From: Neolentinus lepideus HHB14362 ss-1
Taxonomy: Eukaryota; Basidiomycota; Agaricomycetes; Gloeophyllales; Gloeophyllaceae
Direction: 5' to 3'
DNA: 53,224 bases
Assembly: GCA_001632425.1 (NCBI GenBank)
Contig: KV425606.1
Span: 165,797 to 219,020, forward strand
Both the position numbers and the translations under genes were made by a program. The stretch's first letter is position 1. Every line of letters starts with the position of its first letter. A model generated the notes under the pieces. The model saw only the letters and a program-made list of their open reading frames with translations. It made no database searches and was not told where the DNA came from. Shown here in pieces: positions 21,000-32,859 of this stretch.

Positions 21000-23240
21000 C
21001 TGTTTCTCCCATTCATGGCCCTACTGATCTTTACGTGTCAGTTTCTCTTGAATAAGAACGTATAACGAGCACATCTGCAAATAATATGCTATCCTGGCGT
21101 CGTGAGTTGAAAGCATATTGGTGGCGGGAATCAGCGCGACCTGCCAATTGTCCAAACAGCTACAATCGAAAGAGCCGCGTTTCATCGTATCGATGATACT
21201 CCTGCGTGTCGTTCGACTGCTCGTGCTCTTGATCTTTGTTCCCGTCGCGGAATCGTCTCAGAACTTTATGTTGCTCTGATTCTAACGATGCTTCTACGGC
21301 CGTCTGTCAAATGCTGCAAATAGGTATCCCGGCGACATGTAGCATGAATCTACGTCGACATACTCTCGATACGGAGTACAGTTACTCGGTATCCCTTGGC
21401 TAGCTTGAATCCAAGGAAATCGATGGTGGGCTAACCTTTGGTTGTGAATGTACCGCGACGATGGTGGTGCATGCCTTAACTGGTGTGGACAGTGCGGTGG
21501 TGGAAAATAGACACGGAGATGATATCGGGCACATTTCTCGGTCTGGCCCAAGTCGTGCAAGAAGAGGTACTTCCTCTCCTAACGTCCTGGCGCGAAAGAA
21601 CTTACGCAGTTGGCATGAGTTGATTTTCAGCTCTGTACGATGCTAAGTGTATTCCTTAGCACGACGGCTCCTCCACGGCAGTAATTCACCGACGGCAAGG
21701 CCATTTGCACGCAAAGTACCCATGTACAAGCCGGTCATGGTGCTCCTATACGATGCGAGGATCCGGACCATACCATCGGCCGTCGCTCGTAAACGGTTGA
21801 GCGCAGCAGAGACACGCCGGCGTCCTATGCGGATACAGCGTAGATTCGACATGATCCTCACAAGGATCTATGTGCCGGTGTCTGGAAATTGCGCAGAATG
21901 AGTGACGACTCTTCGACAGCGAAGAGGATGATCCAGCTTTCGCTAACTTCAAGGATATCGGCGATCTTCTGCGTCCCGTCTCTGGACGGTAGTGCTTCAA
22001 ACTGTGGGCACGACTGGACGAGAGGAAAGAGATAAATTCCCATTCGTCGATTCATACGGACACGACCGGATCAGAGGGACGAGATAGGTTTCCATCCGTC
22101 GATCCATCCTCCATGCGATTTGAGCGCAATCGAAGATGGATCGGGTCTTGGAGTCCGAAAACGCGGGATTGTAGAGGGGTGGTTCTGACATCGTGGCTGT
22201 TCGGAAGTGACGGTGGCCTTGGTGCTACTCACAGCGGCCGGCCTATAGAGAATTCCATCAAGGGTATTTTGGGAGGCAGGAGGCAGGAGCGGAACGTGTC
22301 GTGCGACACAATACGGTTTCGTCAGAAGTCATCCCAGCAATCTCGTCGACTATTCGTGACCCGTGCTATTCAAACGGACATCTTCCGAGCACAAGGAACC
22401 TGCAACATTATGGACGAATTACTCACTTGGCTCTAGGGTTCAAGACTGCACCTATGATATTCGACTGGGAGTCTGTCTTCGGGATCGACGATGGAGACTA
22501 CGGCGATGTTCTAGATTTTCTTTGGGTGATCTTGATCGGGAACGGAGACCGTCGATGAAGTAGGAGGACAAGATCTGTGCCACAGGCATTCGATTGGATC
22601 TGTTGATGATAAGCGTTGGTTAGCTTCGTATCTGTGGGTCCCGGCCTTTGGCGCTTATCTCTCGGCGCTCTAAGGGCTCACTCGTTTTGCATTGAAGGTG
22701 GTGCCACGGCAAGCGGTTAGGAATACCATTTTCTGCCTCTCGCAATGGGAGTTCACTTTCAACGACGGAGGTGAAGAGTCTTGATACGCATCTTTCAGGA
22801 TCGGAAGGGCCAGAACACAACGATACCGGGCTGAGGTGGATGGATTTGGTGTCGTATGAGATAGGAAAACTACATATACGAATGATCCTAGTATCTTCAC
22901 TAATCACTCACCCCTGTCCGTCATATCATCGTCACATCTCCGTCTCCATCTCGCTTCGAGGGTCGAGTCATCTGGTGACTGCATTTCGGCATCTAGTGAC
23001 TACGGCCGGTGCTGAAGACTCCACTGGAGTTTGCGCCCCCGGTGCTGCGTTATGTGTTTCTATTATTCGACGGCGAACCGGAGGTGCGAGATGATCGCAA
23101 TGGCCGCTCTTCTGTTCCCCGTCCTCAAGGGAGCCGTAGGCTTTGCACCGGACGCTCTTATGCGGGAGAGTGGGTCTCGATGAATCGATTCGCCCCGTCG
23201 AGTCATCTTGTCACGAATCCTATACAAGAACATCTTTAGT
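21000..23240. repeat. Conserved block E, unit 3 (no gene recognised)
   Basis: Third copy of the block between GCDH and gene D. The plus-strand IFDWES frame is well kept here (22,446-22,556, ending in a stop), as is a minus-strand frame near 22,670-22,900 with SLKVNSHCERQKMVF. Neither frame is conserved through all copies. A small direct duplication of the GGAAAGAGATAAATTCCC-like segment lies near 22,020-22,090. Confidence 0.4.
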
Positions 23241-23315
23241 GACAAGGAAGCCGCCCAAAACCTCTTTGTACAATTGTCATGCCCCTAACATCACCTTTGC
23301 AAAAACCTACGAGAT

Positions 23316-24188
23316 TCAGCACGTGTACGAATCCAAGTTCAATCTCAATCCTTCGCTCGTCCTCTTGGGATCCGGTACATATCCGGTAGACTTCGCCATA
23401 ATGGGTTCCTCGAATACGGATCGATATACCCACCGTTCATATGGCTCCGCATCCATCATTGCGTTGTCCATAATCTCAGCCGTATCCATCGTCACATTTT
23501 CGAACGTTTGGGCGGTGTCCCCAAGATATCCCATGTCCGATTGGCTGCGATTGGACCATCCATTGACGCTCAGGTGCCTGCCTTCGATAGATATGCGGCC
23601 CACTCACGGGAATGATCGGTGGACTCGCCTGAGAGGCAACTTGACCCGGCTGCAATCCCCATCCACCTCCATGCGCCAAATACCAGTGTTGCAGGCAGGG
23701 AACGGCGCTAGCATCTATTTGCAAGGGAGCTGTCGACGAACTCAAGGAAAACACAAAGGCCAAGGAGGGGAGGGGAGTTACGGCCAAATCGCGGCTCCAA
23801 TGTTTGTTACTTTTGGACTTGCGAGGTTCATCTGTTAACCAAGTGTCAGGATCCTCGAGTATGATGAGATGAAGAGGATAACATACAGGCTGTTCACCTC
23901 CCAGTGGCACATGTTGTCCGAGGCCACTCTTCTCGTAGATGCGGCGAAGATCGGTGGTCCTATCTTCCTGCGTAGGTGACAGCAGGTGTCCGGTGGTGGA
24001 GATCTCGCCCTCACTTTCCTATCCAGCTTAGCGCAGTGAACGGATAGCTGCTCGATGACTGGCACTCCATCGCGACTGGTCGACGGCGAGATCTGTTCCA
24101 GCCTATTCGTGCGCCTGGAAGTCTTCCTGGGCCCCTTTGAAGTCTTTCACGTTCGTGTTCTGAGGCTGAGCTGTGCAGAGGATGGCAT
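23316..24188 (-). pseudogene. Gene D copy 3, most complete D copy, frameshifted
   Basis: The ATG at 24,188 (MPSSAQ) is followed by PQNTNVKDFKGAQEDFQ in a shifted frame, then APVIEQLSVH, then SEGEISTTGHLLSPTQ and TTDLRRIYEKSGLGQHVPL ending at a GTATGT donor. Exon 2 has SSSTAPLQIDASAVP, QVASQASPPIIP and, after another frame change, a DTAQTFENVTMDTAEIMD acidic stretch and YERWVYRSVFEE. Order and motifs match gene B over both exons, with a C-like acidic tail. At least three frame changes make it a pseudogene. Confidence 0.65.
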
Positions 24189-24422
24189 CGTGGTGATAGT
24201 GCTGGTTACTGAAAGAAAGCCTGTGGTCATTCTCTTAGAATCCCTGGCCGTTTCCGGTCTCTGGTAGGAGTCCCGTTATTCTCGAGCGTAAGGCCACACT
24301 GATTGAACTTGATGGTCAGTCTTCAATAAGCTCAACGAAATACCATATAGCCGAACAAGCGCCATCTTCACGATAACAATTTATACACAAGCTATGATTA
24401 TACATCTTCCTCCATTCTCGAC

Positions 24423-25187
24423 TCAGTGACGTGACCCGAAGTATTCCCCATCGACCCTCATGTAATCACTGTTGAGACCGTGTTGTAGTCCTCCACAAGT
24501 CTGCGAACAAGATGAGATGCTCACCCGTCATCAGCTTGATCCACATTACTGCTCCACCACGTCTCATAGTTCATGCCACTGGGTGGTGCATCCCACAAGT
24601 ACGGATCTTCCGTGGTTGCAATCTCAGCTTCCATAGGAGAGTCCACGGCTTCGGCAGGCGTCATATCGGTGTCAGTGTGGCAGGGCGCGAAGTCCTCAAA
24701 ATGATTTGCATCCACTCCAAAGTCGGGCCGAGTCGGTGGTTTGAAGACGGAGCATCCGGCTGGCACAGGCACGGTGTCATATAGACGCAAGAGGTTTGCT
24801 GTTAATTTGGATGAATGCTCCATCTAACAGCCAAATTTTAGCGACTCTGAAGAATGCTCAAGGAAGTGGATGCTATACTGGTCGTGCATACGGTTCTATC
24901 ACTTCGCCCAAGATATTGTATCGTTTGATGGCCTCACGATACAGAGCCTCCCGCCTCGCCGGATCTTCATTCCCCGCGACGCTCGCTTCGATCTCATCGA
25001 GAGCGTTTTGCATGTCTTTCAGGTTGATAAACTGAGCCTCTTCCTCGGGTGAGCTCGGGTTAGGCCCGCTGGCGAGCGTGCTCGCTATATCGTCGAGGCA
25101 AGCTCGAAGCTCTGACAGGTCGACGAAAGACGCCTGCAAGTCTCGAACGTCGGCATTCTGGACTTGAGTAGTGCGCTGTGCTTGCAT
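24423..25187 (-). CDS. Gene C copy 3a, unrecognised 217-aa protein (intact, 3 exons)
   Basis: Exons are 25187-24879, 24823-24525 and 24468-24423; the 654 bases keep one frame through phase 0 and phase 2 introns, as in C1. Residues 1-103 are the helical Glu/Leu-rich segment (SELRACLDDIASTLAS, KDMQNALDEIEASV, ALYREAIKRYNILGE). Exon 2 carries EDFAPCHTDTD, TEDPYLWDAPPSGMNYETWW, and the last exon adds GDYMRVDGEYFGSRH. Exon 2 is nearly identical to C2 but differs from C1, so copies have exchanged or sorted segments. No recognised domain. Confidence 0.72.
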
Positions 25188-25695
25188 GTTTGTAGGGCGA
25201 GGAGATGTGATCGATGGTAAAAGTGAGGAACAGGATCGGTGGCACGTATCGTTTTGCGCTTCGGCATATGCCGAACATCGTGGTCAAACTCACTCAGCCA
25301 CTTCGGCGGGCGCTCGTGTGGCAAACCAGAGGTCCGTGCTGTTTGTGAAGTGGTCGTTAATCATTGATACAAGACGTCGTTCTCTGACTAGAAAGTCTTT
25401 GATTGCGGGTGTCGACGTCCTATGATCGTGAAATACGGTACTGATTCAACTCAAGTCACATCTAGCGTCACATGGTTGGAGAAGAGAAACAATACGGGAA
25501 AAGAAACAGTATATCGACATATTTCCTAACACCCATCGCACCCTACTAAGTATTCCTTTCCTCTTCAGACAGTATCGCATGTGGACGCCCTCTAGAAGTG
25601 GTCGTTGAATTAACACAAGAGCCCCAGCTGTGTCTCGTTAAGAGTCCGTGAGAGATTCCCTAGCAGAAGAGCATAAGCACAGATTCTCGAGGCGC

Positions 25696-26357
25696 CTAGA
25701 TGGAGGAGACGCACGGATAATAGTACACATCATTGCCTCGGGACTCCGATTCACGCGCATGTGCCGGCGCTATGGATTGCACGTAGGTATGCCTCGTGTC
25801 CATGGAAGTGGTCCGCGGACCCATCTGAGAGGCCACTTGATCTGACTGAACTACTTGTTCGCAGGATTGTGGATATCGGACGGGGTCACCATTCATGTGC
25901 AGGGGAGCCGTCGACGAAGATCCAAAGCCCATGGGAGTCCGCTGCCATATCGCGTCTCTAGTGTTGGCGAGGTTCGTCTATTAGCCAGAGGTTAAGGCGC
26001 ATCGAGTATAACAAGATGAAGAAGATACTATACTGGGTGTCCACCTGGTAACGGCGCAAGACTACGGAATCGCTCAAGACCACTCTCTTCGTAGATCCGC
26101 CGAAGATCAGCAATCGCATCTTCGTGTGCCACCGAGAGCAAGCGACCCATGATGGTAACTTCGTGTTCGAGCCCCTCTACCGCAGCACGCAGTTCATTCA
26201 AATGAATGGACAGCTGCTTGGCGACTTGTTCTTTGTCGCGAATCATGCACGAGACGATTTCTTCCAGACTCGTTTGGAGCGCTTGGAAGTCCTCCAAGGC
26301 CGTCCTGGAGTCTTCGACGGTCGTATTTTGAAGATGAGTCAGCGAAGAAGTTGCCAT
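25696..26357 (-). CDS. Gene B copy 3, unrecognised 201-aa protein (intact, 2 exons)
   Basis: Exons are 26357-26034 (108 codons) and 25977-25696 (94 codons with stop), joined in phase 0 by a GTATAG-donor intron. Start MATSSLTHLQ. Residues 20-95 form the helical region (EDFQALQTSLEEIVS, EEx-type heptads, QLSIHLNELRAAVEGLEHE, DAIADLRRIYEESGLERF). Exon 2 is Ser/Pro/Gln-rich: SSSTAPLHMNGDPV, EQVVQSDQVASQMGP, and ends YYYPCVSSI. This is the reference copy used to place the frameshift in B1, with which it is almost identical in DNA. No localisation signal seen. Function unknown. Confidence 0.72.
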
Positions 26358-26648
26358 CGATTGAAACTGAGGTGTGATGGTGGCGGAAAGAAGGACTGTG
26401 GCCAATTTTGTTGTTCTATCAAAATCGCCGGCCGTTGCCGGTCATCAGGCTGGACACGGTCTCTGGTAAGGGCATCTTTATCCTCAAGTACAATGCCATA
26501 TTCATTGAACGTCACGATTTGAATATATGATCAAGATGCTTTACAAGAGACGGTGTCACCGAACGAGAGCGACTTCCGCTGTCACAGCTTGTATAGAAAC
26601 TATCCTGATACTTGGTCCTCCATATTCAACCCAACGTCGGGTCTCGAC

Positions 26649-26868
26649 TCACTCATCATCGCCGTCCATGTCGTCGCTGCCGAAACCGCACATAAGCCAT
26701 CACAAGTGCGCCAGCGAGGGGGAAAGCTCACCTGTCATCAACTTCGCCCATATTATTCTCCCATCACGTCCCGTAGCCCATGCAGCTCGGTGATGCATCC
26801 TACATATACATTGTTTGTAGTATTGGCTACCAAATGGGAGTCTATTGCATCAGCAGGTGCCATTCATC
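26649..26868 (-). pseudogene. Gene X copy 3, fused to C3b
   Basis: Carries the APADAIDSHLVANTTN- and MGYGT-like segments in broken frames and a short last exon ending DDMDGDDE. Its right edge at about 26,868 joins directly into the truncated exon 2 of C3b, so the two paralogues have been fused by a deletion or unequal exchange within homologous exons. Confidence 0.55.
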
Positions 26869-27452
26869 TACACTATTGCCCCGCCTTCATGCCGCCGGGT
26901 GGTGGTGCATCCCACATGTAGGGATCTTCAGTGCTTGCAGTGTCGACTGCCATAGAGGATCCCGCGGCTTCGGCAAGCGCGACATCGGTGTCGGTGTGGC
27001 ATGGCACGAAGTCCTCAAAAAAATTCACGTCCACTCCAACCCGAGGTCGAGTCAACGGTGGGAAGAGGCTTCCAGACGTGATGTCGTATGGTTGCAAGTG
27101 GTTAGTTGTTAAAATCCGTGAATTCTCCATCTAATGACTAATTTTTAGTGACTCTTAAGAATGCTCAGAGAAGTTAATGCTATACCGGCGCGTCCGGATC
27201 TAGCAACTCGCCAAAGATATTATATCTTTTGAATGCCTCACGATACAGAGCCTTCAACCTCGCCAGATCGTCATTCCTCGCGACGCTCGCTTCGATCTCA
27301 CCAAGAGCATCGCGCATGTCCTGCAAGTTGACGAAACGAGCCTCTTCCTCGGGTGACATCGGATGACGCCCGCTTGTGAGGGTGCTCGCTATGTCGTTGA
27401 GGCGAGCTTGGAGCTCTGACAGATCGACGAAAGTAGTGCGCTGTGCTTGCAT
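26869..27452 (-). pseudogene. Gene C copy 3b, truncated C paralogue
   Basis: Exon 1 is 27452-27186 (89 codons; MQAQRTTFVDLSEL, lacking 13 codons present in C1) with the conserved GTATAG donor. Exon 2 begins at 27,130 (MENSRILTTN) and is open through TEDPYMWDAPPPGGM, but 13 bases corresponding to the DYGKWW codons are missing, giving an early stop; the sequence then runs into X3. The exon sequences match C1 and C4 more than C3a. A short protein of about 174 aa could still be made. Confidence 0.6.
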
Positions 27453-27609
27453 GTTTGCAGGGCGAGGAGATGGAGGAGTCATCGATGGTAAAAGTGAGGA
27501 ACAGGATTGGTGGCACGATCGTTATCTTCTGCCTTTCGGCATCTACCGAGACATTGTGGGTCTCATTTGGAACACCTTCTTTGTCATAGCCGTGGACTCT
27601 AGGGGAGTG

Positions 27610-27924
27610 TCATGGCACTATTCTGCGTGCATGGAGAGCCAGATAAAATATCAGCGGCTTTGACAACAGGATATTCCCGCTATCATCGCAAGGAGCAGGC
27701 CGTCTCCGAGGGAAGGTACGCATTGCGCCGTACGCTCTCGTCCCATATATTTTCCAATAGACCATTCTACCGTCATCAATCTCCCACCACTCGCTGGATG
27801 CGAACAGGCACAAGGCCTGTCTGCAAAGTTCATGAGCTCGCCTCAACATGGGCGAACCGTCTTTGTTGTACCGTAATTCGATCAAATCAAGGAAGATCAA
27901 CGACGTATGGTGGACAGGAAGCAA
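27610..27924 (-). other. Open frame of 104 codons, F remnant, unit 3
   Basis: Minus-strand frame without an ATG at its left limit, containing LDLIELRYNKDGSPMLRRA and SEWWEIDDGRMVYWKIYG. The DNA of its first 70 bases aligns with unit 4 near 35,600-35,680, so it is part of the duplicated block absent from units 1 and 2. It may be an internal exon of a lost gene; no family is recognised. Confidence 0.3.
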
Positions 27925-28078
27925 ACAACGTCGAATAATAATGTTTGATTGTGCGGCGAGTGCTGACAGCTTGGATGCGGATCATTCGTGAATGCCATAT
28001 ACCTCTACTCGACAAGCAATAACTCAAATGCACTGGTTCTATTCTGTCTGGATACATTCTCCGACCCCCCTAGCGGAA

Positions 28079-28086
28079 CATATATA
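28079..28086 (-). promoter_or_regulatory. Conserved TATA-like element, unit 3
   Basis: TATATATG on the minus strand in the GCTTG...GTTCC context shared with units 1, 2 and 4; it lies between the A3 3' end and the F remnant. Confidence 0.35.
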
Positions 28087-28194
28087 CAAGCAAGCACTGA
28101 CTAAGCTAATCAACGCTAAAATGATCTTATAACAGCTCTCCTCCTACCTTTCCGGTGTCCTGTCGTCCGAATCACTGCCTCGCATGAATTTAGC

Positions 28195-29874
28195 CTAACC
28201 TCGCGTCGTCTCCCGGTCAACATCCCCGCTTAATCGCAGAAGGGAGATATCCTCTTTGTGGGTGTGAAGTACTGCGGGAAGGAGGTCTGGAAAGTGTAGC
28301 CAGAGTGGTAGGAGGGGAAGAGTGTCGCAGTCCTGGCTGTTTGAGGCTTTGTTTTTGACCCTCTCAGTCGCGCGATAGGTCAAATACTCTAGCAGATCCA
28401 AGTATTTGTCTGCCTCCCTCTCTACCACGACCTCTACCTCCTTGCCCGTCTCTTGGTCGTACATCTTCGCAAATCTCACCCGACGTTCGAGGCGCCTGCT
28501 GCCCTTGGTCGGCGGTCGGCGTCGTAGCATGCCAAGAGGAGTCCCACTGCTGTGACTGGCACAGCCGATGGGGACGATGTCTGTCGCATTCCTGGTGTCA
28601 GTTCTGCCAGACCAAATATCATTAGCACGCTGGACTTTGTCTGTTGGCCAGGTCCTGATACGGAGCTCAGGGACGCCACCCGTACATATGTCATGTTTGA
28701 CGCCTTGGTTCATCTCATACTCCAAGTTCTGGATGGTATATGGCAACAGCGAGGCTTCAGTGAAGTCAACTATGCCGTCGATGCGAGGAGTGTACAGGCC
28801 GGACATGGTGGAAGCGCTTGTGGGCGAGACCGGCTCTCGGTGTCCGACGACGACGGAAGCTTGTCGGTGCTCCTCGATATCCTCGAATGGATTGAACCTG
28901 ATGGAAGAGTGGTTTCGGCGACGTGGGGGCCAATTGGTAACCAGCTCTGGCTCTGGGGCTTCGCTACGGTGTATGGGAGGTCTATCCGATACAAATTGAG
29001 CATCATGCTGTAGAAGACAGTCCTCAGTGCGTTGCAGGTCCAATGGCTGCACACGGGCATCTTGCAGTCCAGCGCCCACGTGATTGAAATCGACGACATC
29101 TGGTATGTGTGCCTGTGCCATGGGCGGCTGGAAGGAACACCACATCGGTTCTGCAGCCATTGGAGCGTATGGGCTTGGATTAACAGTATAATTAATCCTT
29201 CCAGTGTATTGCTGGCCATAGTCGTGTTGCAGATGTCCCTGCTCGAGCCCTTGCGGCAGCGAATGCTGTACAGTCACCACCGGCGGGATCAACTGTAGAT
29301 AGGCGTCCGACGGCTGAATGCCGGGTTGGCAGGTCCCGTCGTGCTGTGTGAAATGCAGGCTAGCAGGGCTCTGCTCCTGCATAGTGTGGGGAGGTATGCG
29401 AGGCTGTTCGTTGTAGCAGGGGTACCGTGGCTGGCGTGCAATCCTCGGTGGTATGAATTGAGGTACACTGCTGACGGGCCTATGGCCTCCGTTGCTGCAC
29501 GTCCCCTGTGGAGTGCCAGTTTGCGCTGGAGAACAGCCTGTGCATGACACGTCTACACAGTTTCCGTGTGCACGAGCTAGGTCGGTTATAAGATGTATTG
29601 GGTGATGCAACTAATAACCGAAGTTCAGTTACGCTTGTCGACTATCGGATCACATTTTTTGTCGTCTTACCTCCCCATGGATAGATTCTTGCGCGAAGCT
29701 GAAGTTCATGCCAGGATTGTACATTATTGTAGGTGCGTATTGACCCATATTGATGCCAGTATTGATGGTTGAAGTAGTCATTGCCCCCGCGTTAGGCTGC
29801 ATGGTGTCGTCTGGTGTTCTGTATAATACGAACGGTGCGGTTTCTGGTTCGAAAGGCTGGCGAGTAAAGTCCAT
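28195..29874 (-). CDS. Gene A copy 3, unrecognised 539-aa protein (intact, 2 exons)
   Basis: Exon 1 is 29874-29671 (68 codons, MDFTRQPF start) and exon 2 is 29610-28195 (472 codons with stop), phase 0, with the acceptor GGTTATTAG shared with other copies. Compared with A1 it lacks about 20 residues in the middle (the QHAICSAH region) without losing frame. It keeps VTNWPPRR..IRFNPFED, TMSGLYTPRIDGIVDF, and the C-terminal block RRLERRVRFAKM, EREADKYLDLLEYL, LPLWLHFPDLLPAVLHTHKED. Two in-frame length variants of a clean gene in separate units argue that the protein is or was recently under selection. Function unknown. Confidence 0.72.
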
Positions 29875-29894
29875 AGTGAGAAGAGAAGGGGCAA

Positions 29895-30185
29895 GGTCTG
29901 TGTCTGTGGTTATCACTGATTAAATCGCGCTTTTCGGCAGGCTCCGGGTCTTGCGCGCTGCAACCTTTGTTCTTGTTCCTTATCGGGCTCAATCGCAGTG
30001 CCAGGTTCTGCAAATCTGTGCTCCCGCGCTTCCATCCGTCGTTGTCGGAACTGTGTGTCTCCCGCTCTGTCTAAGTGTCCCCCAGGTATTTCTTTCCAAA
30101 ATGTCCACTTACAAGATTCTGACTCTCGAGCTCTCGAAACGGGAGGTGTGCAGTATCTAGGCACCGCGATTTTTTCCAGATGGCC
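29895..30185 (-). promoter_or_regulatory. Conserved upstream region of gene A3
   Basis: Counterpart of 8,480-8,770 and 19,040-19,330. In this copy one minus-strand frame stays open for 110 codons (30,245-29,913), including QFRQRRMEAREHRFAEP, and reaches the GTGATAACCAC segment. The frame is not kept in the other copies, so I treat it as leader sequence. Confidence 0.35.
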
Positions 30186-30461
30186 AGTCGCAAGTCGAGG
30201 AGGGTCCACTAAGACGTGAACGCCCAAGGTCTCGCTCTCATGCATCGTGATGATCTTGCTATTTCTCTATGACGGCTACTCACGCACAGATGTCCAAACA
30301 CTTCGAACCAATCGCAGTTCATGCTTTCAGTACAAGGTGCGAGACATCCGATTCTATGTTACTTCCTTGTTTCCTTTAGTGAAATGAGCTTGCTGTTACA
30401 TTATAATAGTGTACGGAGGTGAAGCGCAATACAGTAGATGCTGCATGATCCATCCTCGAGA

Positions 30462-32680
30462 TCAGTTAGCGAACGCCTGGATACCCATCATTGCTTTGCC
30501 TGGAATCAGCGCATGGATGTCCTGAGATATGAGGTCAGAAGACATTTCTCGCAGTCGCGGAGCTCACAGATATCTTGACTACTTACGTGAGTGCCTGGCA
30601 ATCACGACGAGATTATATCAGAGTCTCGTCGCAAACTTGCCTTAGGAAACGTACCTTCGTTGCCGACATGATACCTTCCGTGGCGTCAGTCGACAGAGAA
30701 CGCAAGCATAGACAAGAGCCCAGACTCATTCGTCCGCACACGCATTCCCGCCAAGTATGTCCAGCACCCTGCGCGCGTGCTCGAGGGCCTTGCCACAATT
30801 GTTCAGCTTCACCAGACTGATCATCTCGGGTGCAACTTTACCTGCGTCTTTCACACGACCAACCAAAAGAGCCTACACTAAGCACAGTTAATGTTGCTGG
30901 AAGGGCATCTGACGTTGTAAGACATGAACACAACTTGCACTTTAGTCTGCGGATCGACCAGCTTCTTTTGGATGAGCTGGAACGAGGCGAGCGGACGACC
31001 GAACTGGTGCCTTTCAAGCGCGTATTCTCTTGTGCGGGCTATGCAGTCTTCGAGAGCAATGATTACGCCCCAGGAGATCCCGTACCTATAGTACTCGCAT
31101 GAGCTCCTCTGCCATAACGATGGAGGGTAAGTTGAGAATGCGGACCTTGCTTGAATACAAGCAGTTAAACACCGACCCGAGATCTTTTGTCCCGGATAAA
31201 AGCGCTTCCTGCGATACCTTCACATTGTCGAGGAACACGGAGCCAGTCAGTGAGGTTCGCAGCGCTAATTTATTCTTAATTGCCGTTGCAGACAGGCCAT
31301 GGGCGCCCTGCGCACGCATCATTGTCATGATGTATGACTGAAAAGAATGAAGCGTAATTATCTTCTCGACCACGAAACCGCGCACTTTACCATTCCACTT
31401 GCACCGCGGCCAGAAGATGAAGACAACCCTATTTCCAACCCAAGTCAGGCCAGTCAGCTCGACACACGACAGAAAAGCACTTACGCGACAGGTGCGTTGC
31501 TGATTCCCGCCTTCGCACCATTGATGACAAAGCCACCACCATCTGGTGCTACTTCGGCCGTAGTCTCCATTGAACCAGGTCCGGGCCGTGGTTCAGTTCA
31601 GTGAGGCCCTGAAAGATTGAGTCGCAGAAGAAGATAAGAGAGATGCGAGAAAAGGCTGAGACAAGAAAATGCACGAAACAGCCGACGAGTTCTCCTTTTG
31701 CTATGAATGTAGGGAACAGTCAGTATCGAAGGATCATAATGGCGAAAAGCGACATGCGAATAGCTCTTCAACATGAAGACAGAATACGTACCGAGGGCGA
31801 ACAGATACTTATCCTTCTGCGCTTCAGAGCCGAATACATAGATAGGATGCATTACGAGTGAGGACTGCACAGAGGATGTCGATCGGTATCCTGAGTCGAC
31901 CCTTCGAAGGATTCGACGTTGGACGTTGATATCAAACGTTTGATACTGCATTTCATGAAGAATACGAGAACCTCTCAATCATGCAAGCGATCAAGCTGTA
32001 GGCGACGCTGCTCACCTGCACAGCTGTAGCCTTCTATTGTGAGGCCGAGAAGGTTGAGTTCATCATTTCCGAGTCAATGAGGATCAAAGTGTCGGGCGCT
32101 GCAACCAACGTGAACCAGAGAACGTCTGCATAGAAGTAAACAACTCTCTATCGGTACGATAGCCTTAGAGCACTAATGGCATAGGCTTTTCTTGTGAAAC
32201 GTTAAAGAGGAGTTCAGTAACACTGAACGCAGACTGATGACTAGTACTTACTTGGCAGTAGTCCCTAACCATGTCCTGGAAGCGTCATTGTCAGACGAGC
32301 CGGCAGCAAAGAAATACCATCAAATTAATACCTACCGAGTTGCGGTCTCTTCCTCGGTCCCAAAAGATCCGAGGCTGAGAGGGTCCTATATTGGGTGTGA
32401 GACGGTTCATGAGCTGAGGGCACTGGCAAAGCGGCCGAAACACCTGCCAGTCGAAGTCAGAAAACGCTATTCTGTCGTGAAAAATTACATCAAGACGATG
32501 TAGAGCATGCGAGGGGAGCTTACTGTTTCCGGAGGCAACCCCACACGATGCACGACTCGGACTGAGGATGGAACGAACGGGGTCGGAGATGAACTAACTT
32601 CGATAGTCCTAATTCTTAGCACTGGTATATCTTTCACATTTCTGAATATTGTAGATGCTCTTCAAAGTCCAAATCTCCGT
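30462..32680 (-). pseudogene. GCDH copy 4, best preserved but disrupted
   Basis: Minus-strand relic with nearly all GCDH segments: [29 protein letters not shown], the GGGFVINGAKAGISNAPVA loop in frame (W changed to G within KTWIS), [47 protein letters not shown], and the end GIQAFAN with stop at 30,462. The intron after DYCQ has a normal GTAAGT donor, unlike units 1 and 2. About 33 bases of the VANLQVTNTY region are missing near 30,660, and the leader exon near 32,590 is frameshifted, so it is scored as a pseudogene. Confidence 0.8.
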
Positions 32681-32859
32681 ACGCCCAGCAGTAATAAGGT
32701 CGGAAATGAAGTGTCCGAGTGACAGACAAGTTCCGAAGTCTGGAGTAGATGCTGCTGGGGTAGGGTTAGTCCGTCGAGGACCATTGGAACCAGGTCCATG
32801 GACCGGCGGACCGGCACACCTGAGATGAGATTTTCCAGGTCCCCTGTCGTTTCATGCAC

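Larger units (their letters stand above)
20495..32117. repeat. Tandem segmental duplication, unit 3
   Basis: Third copy, longer because it holds an additional C-like gene (C3b, fused to X3) and about 600 bp of sequence at 27,500-28,100 that matches unit 4 rather than units 1 and 2. Anchor: the GCDH exon starting near 20,527 corresponds to position 33 of unit 1. Confidence 0.85.

Noticed and set aside
30000..30245. 110-codon minus-strand frame upstream of A3 as an extra coding exon
   Set aside because: The frame is broken in the corresponding parts of units 1 and 2, while the ATG at the A start is conserved in all three; an in-frame acceptor exists only in unit 3.
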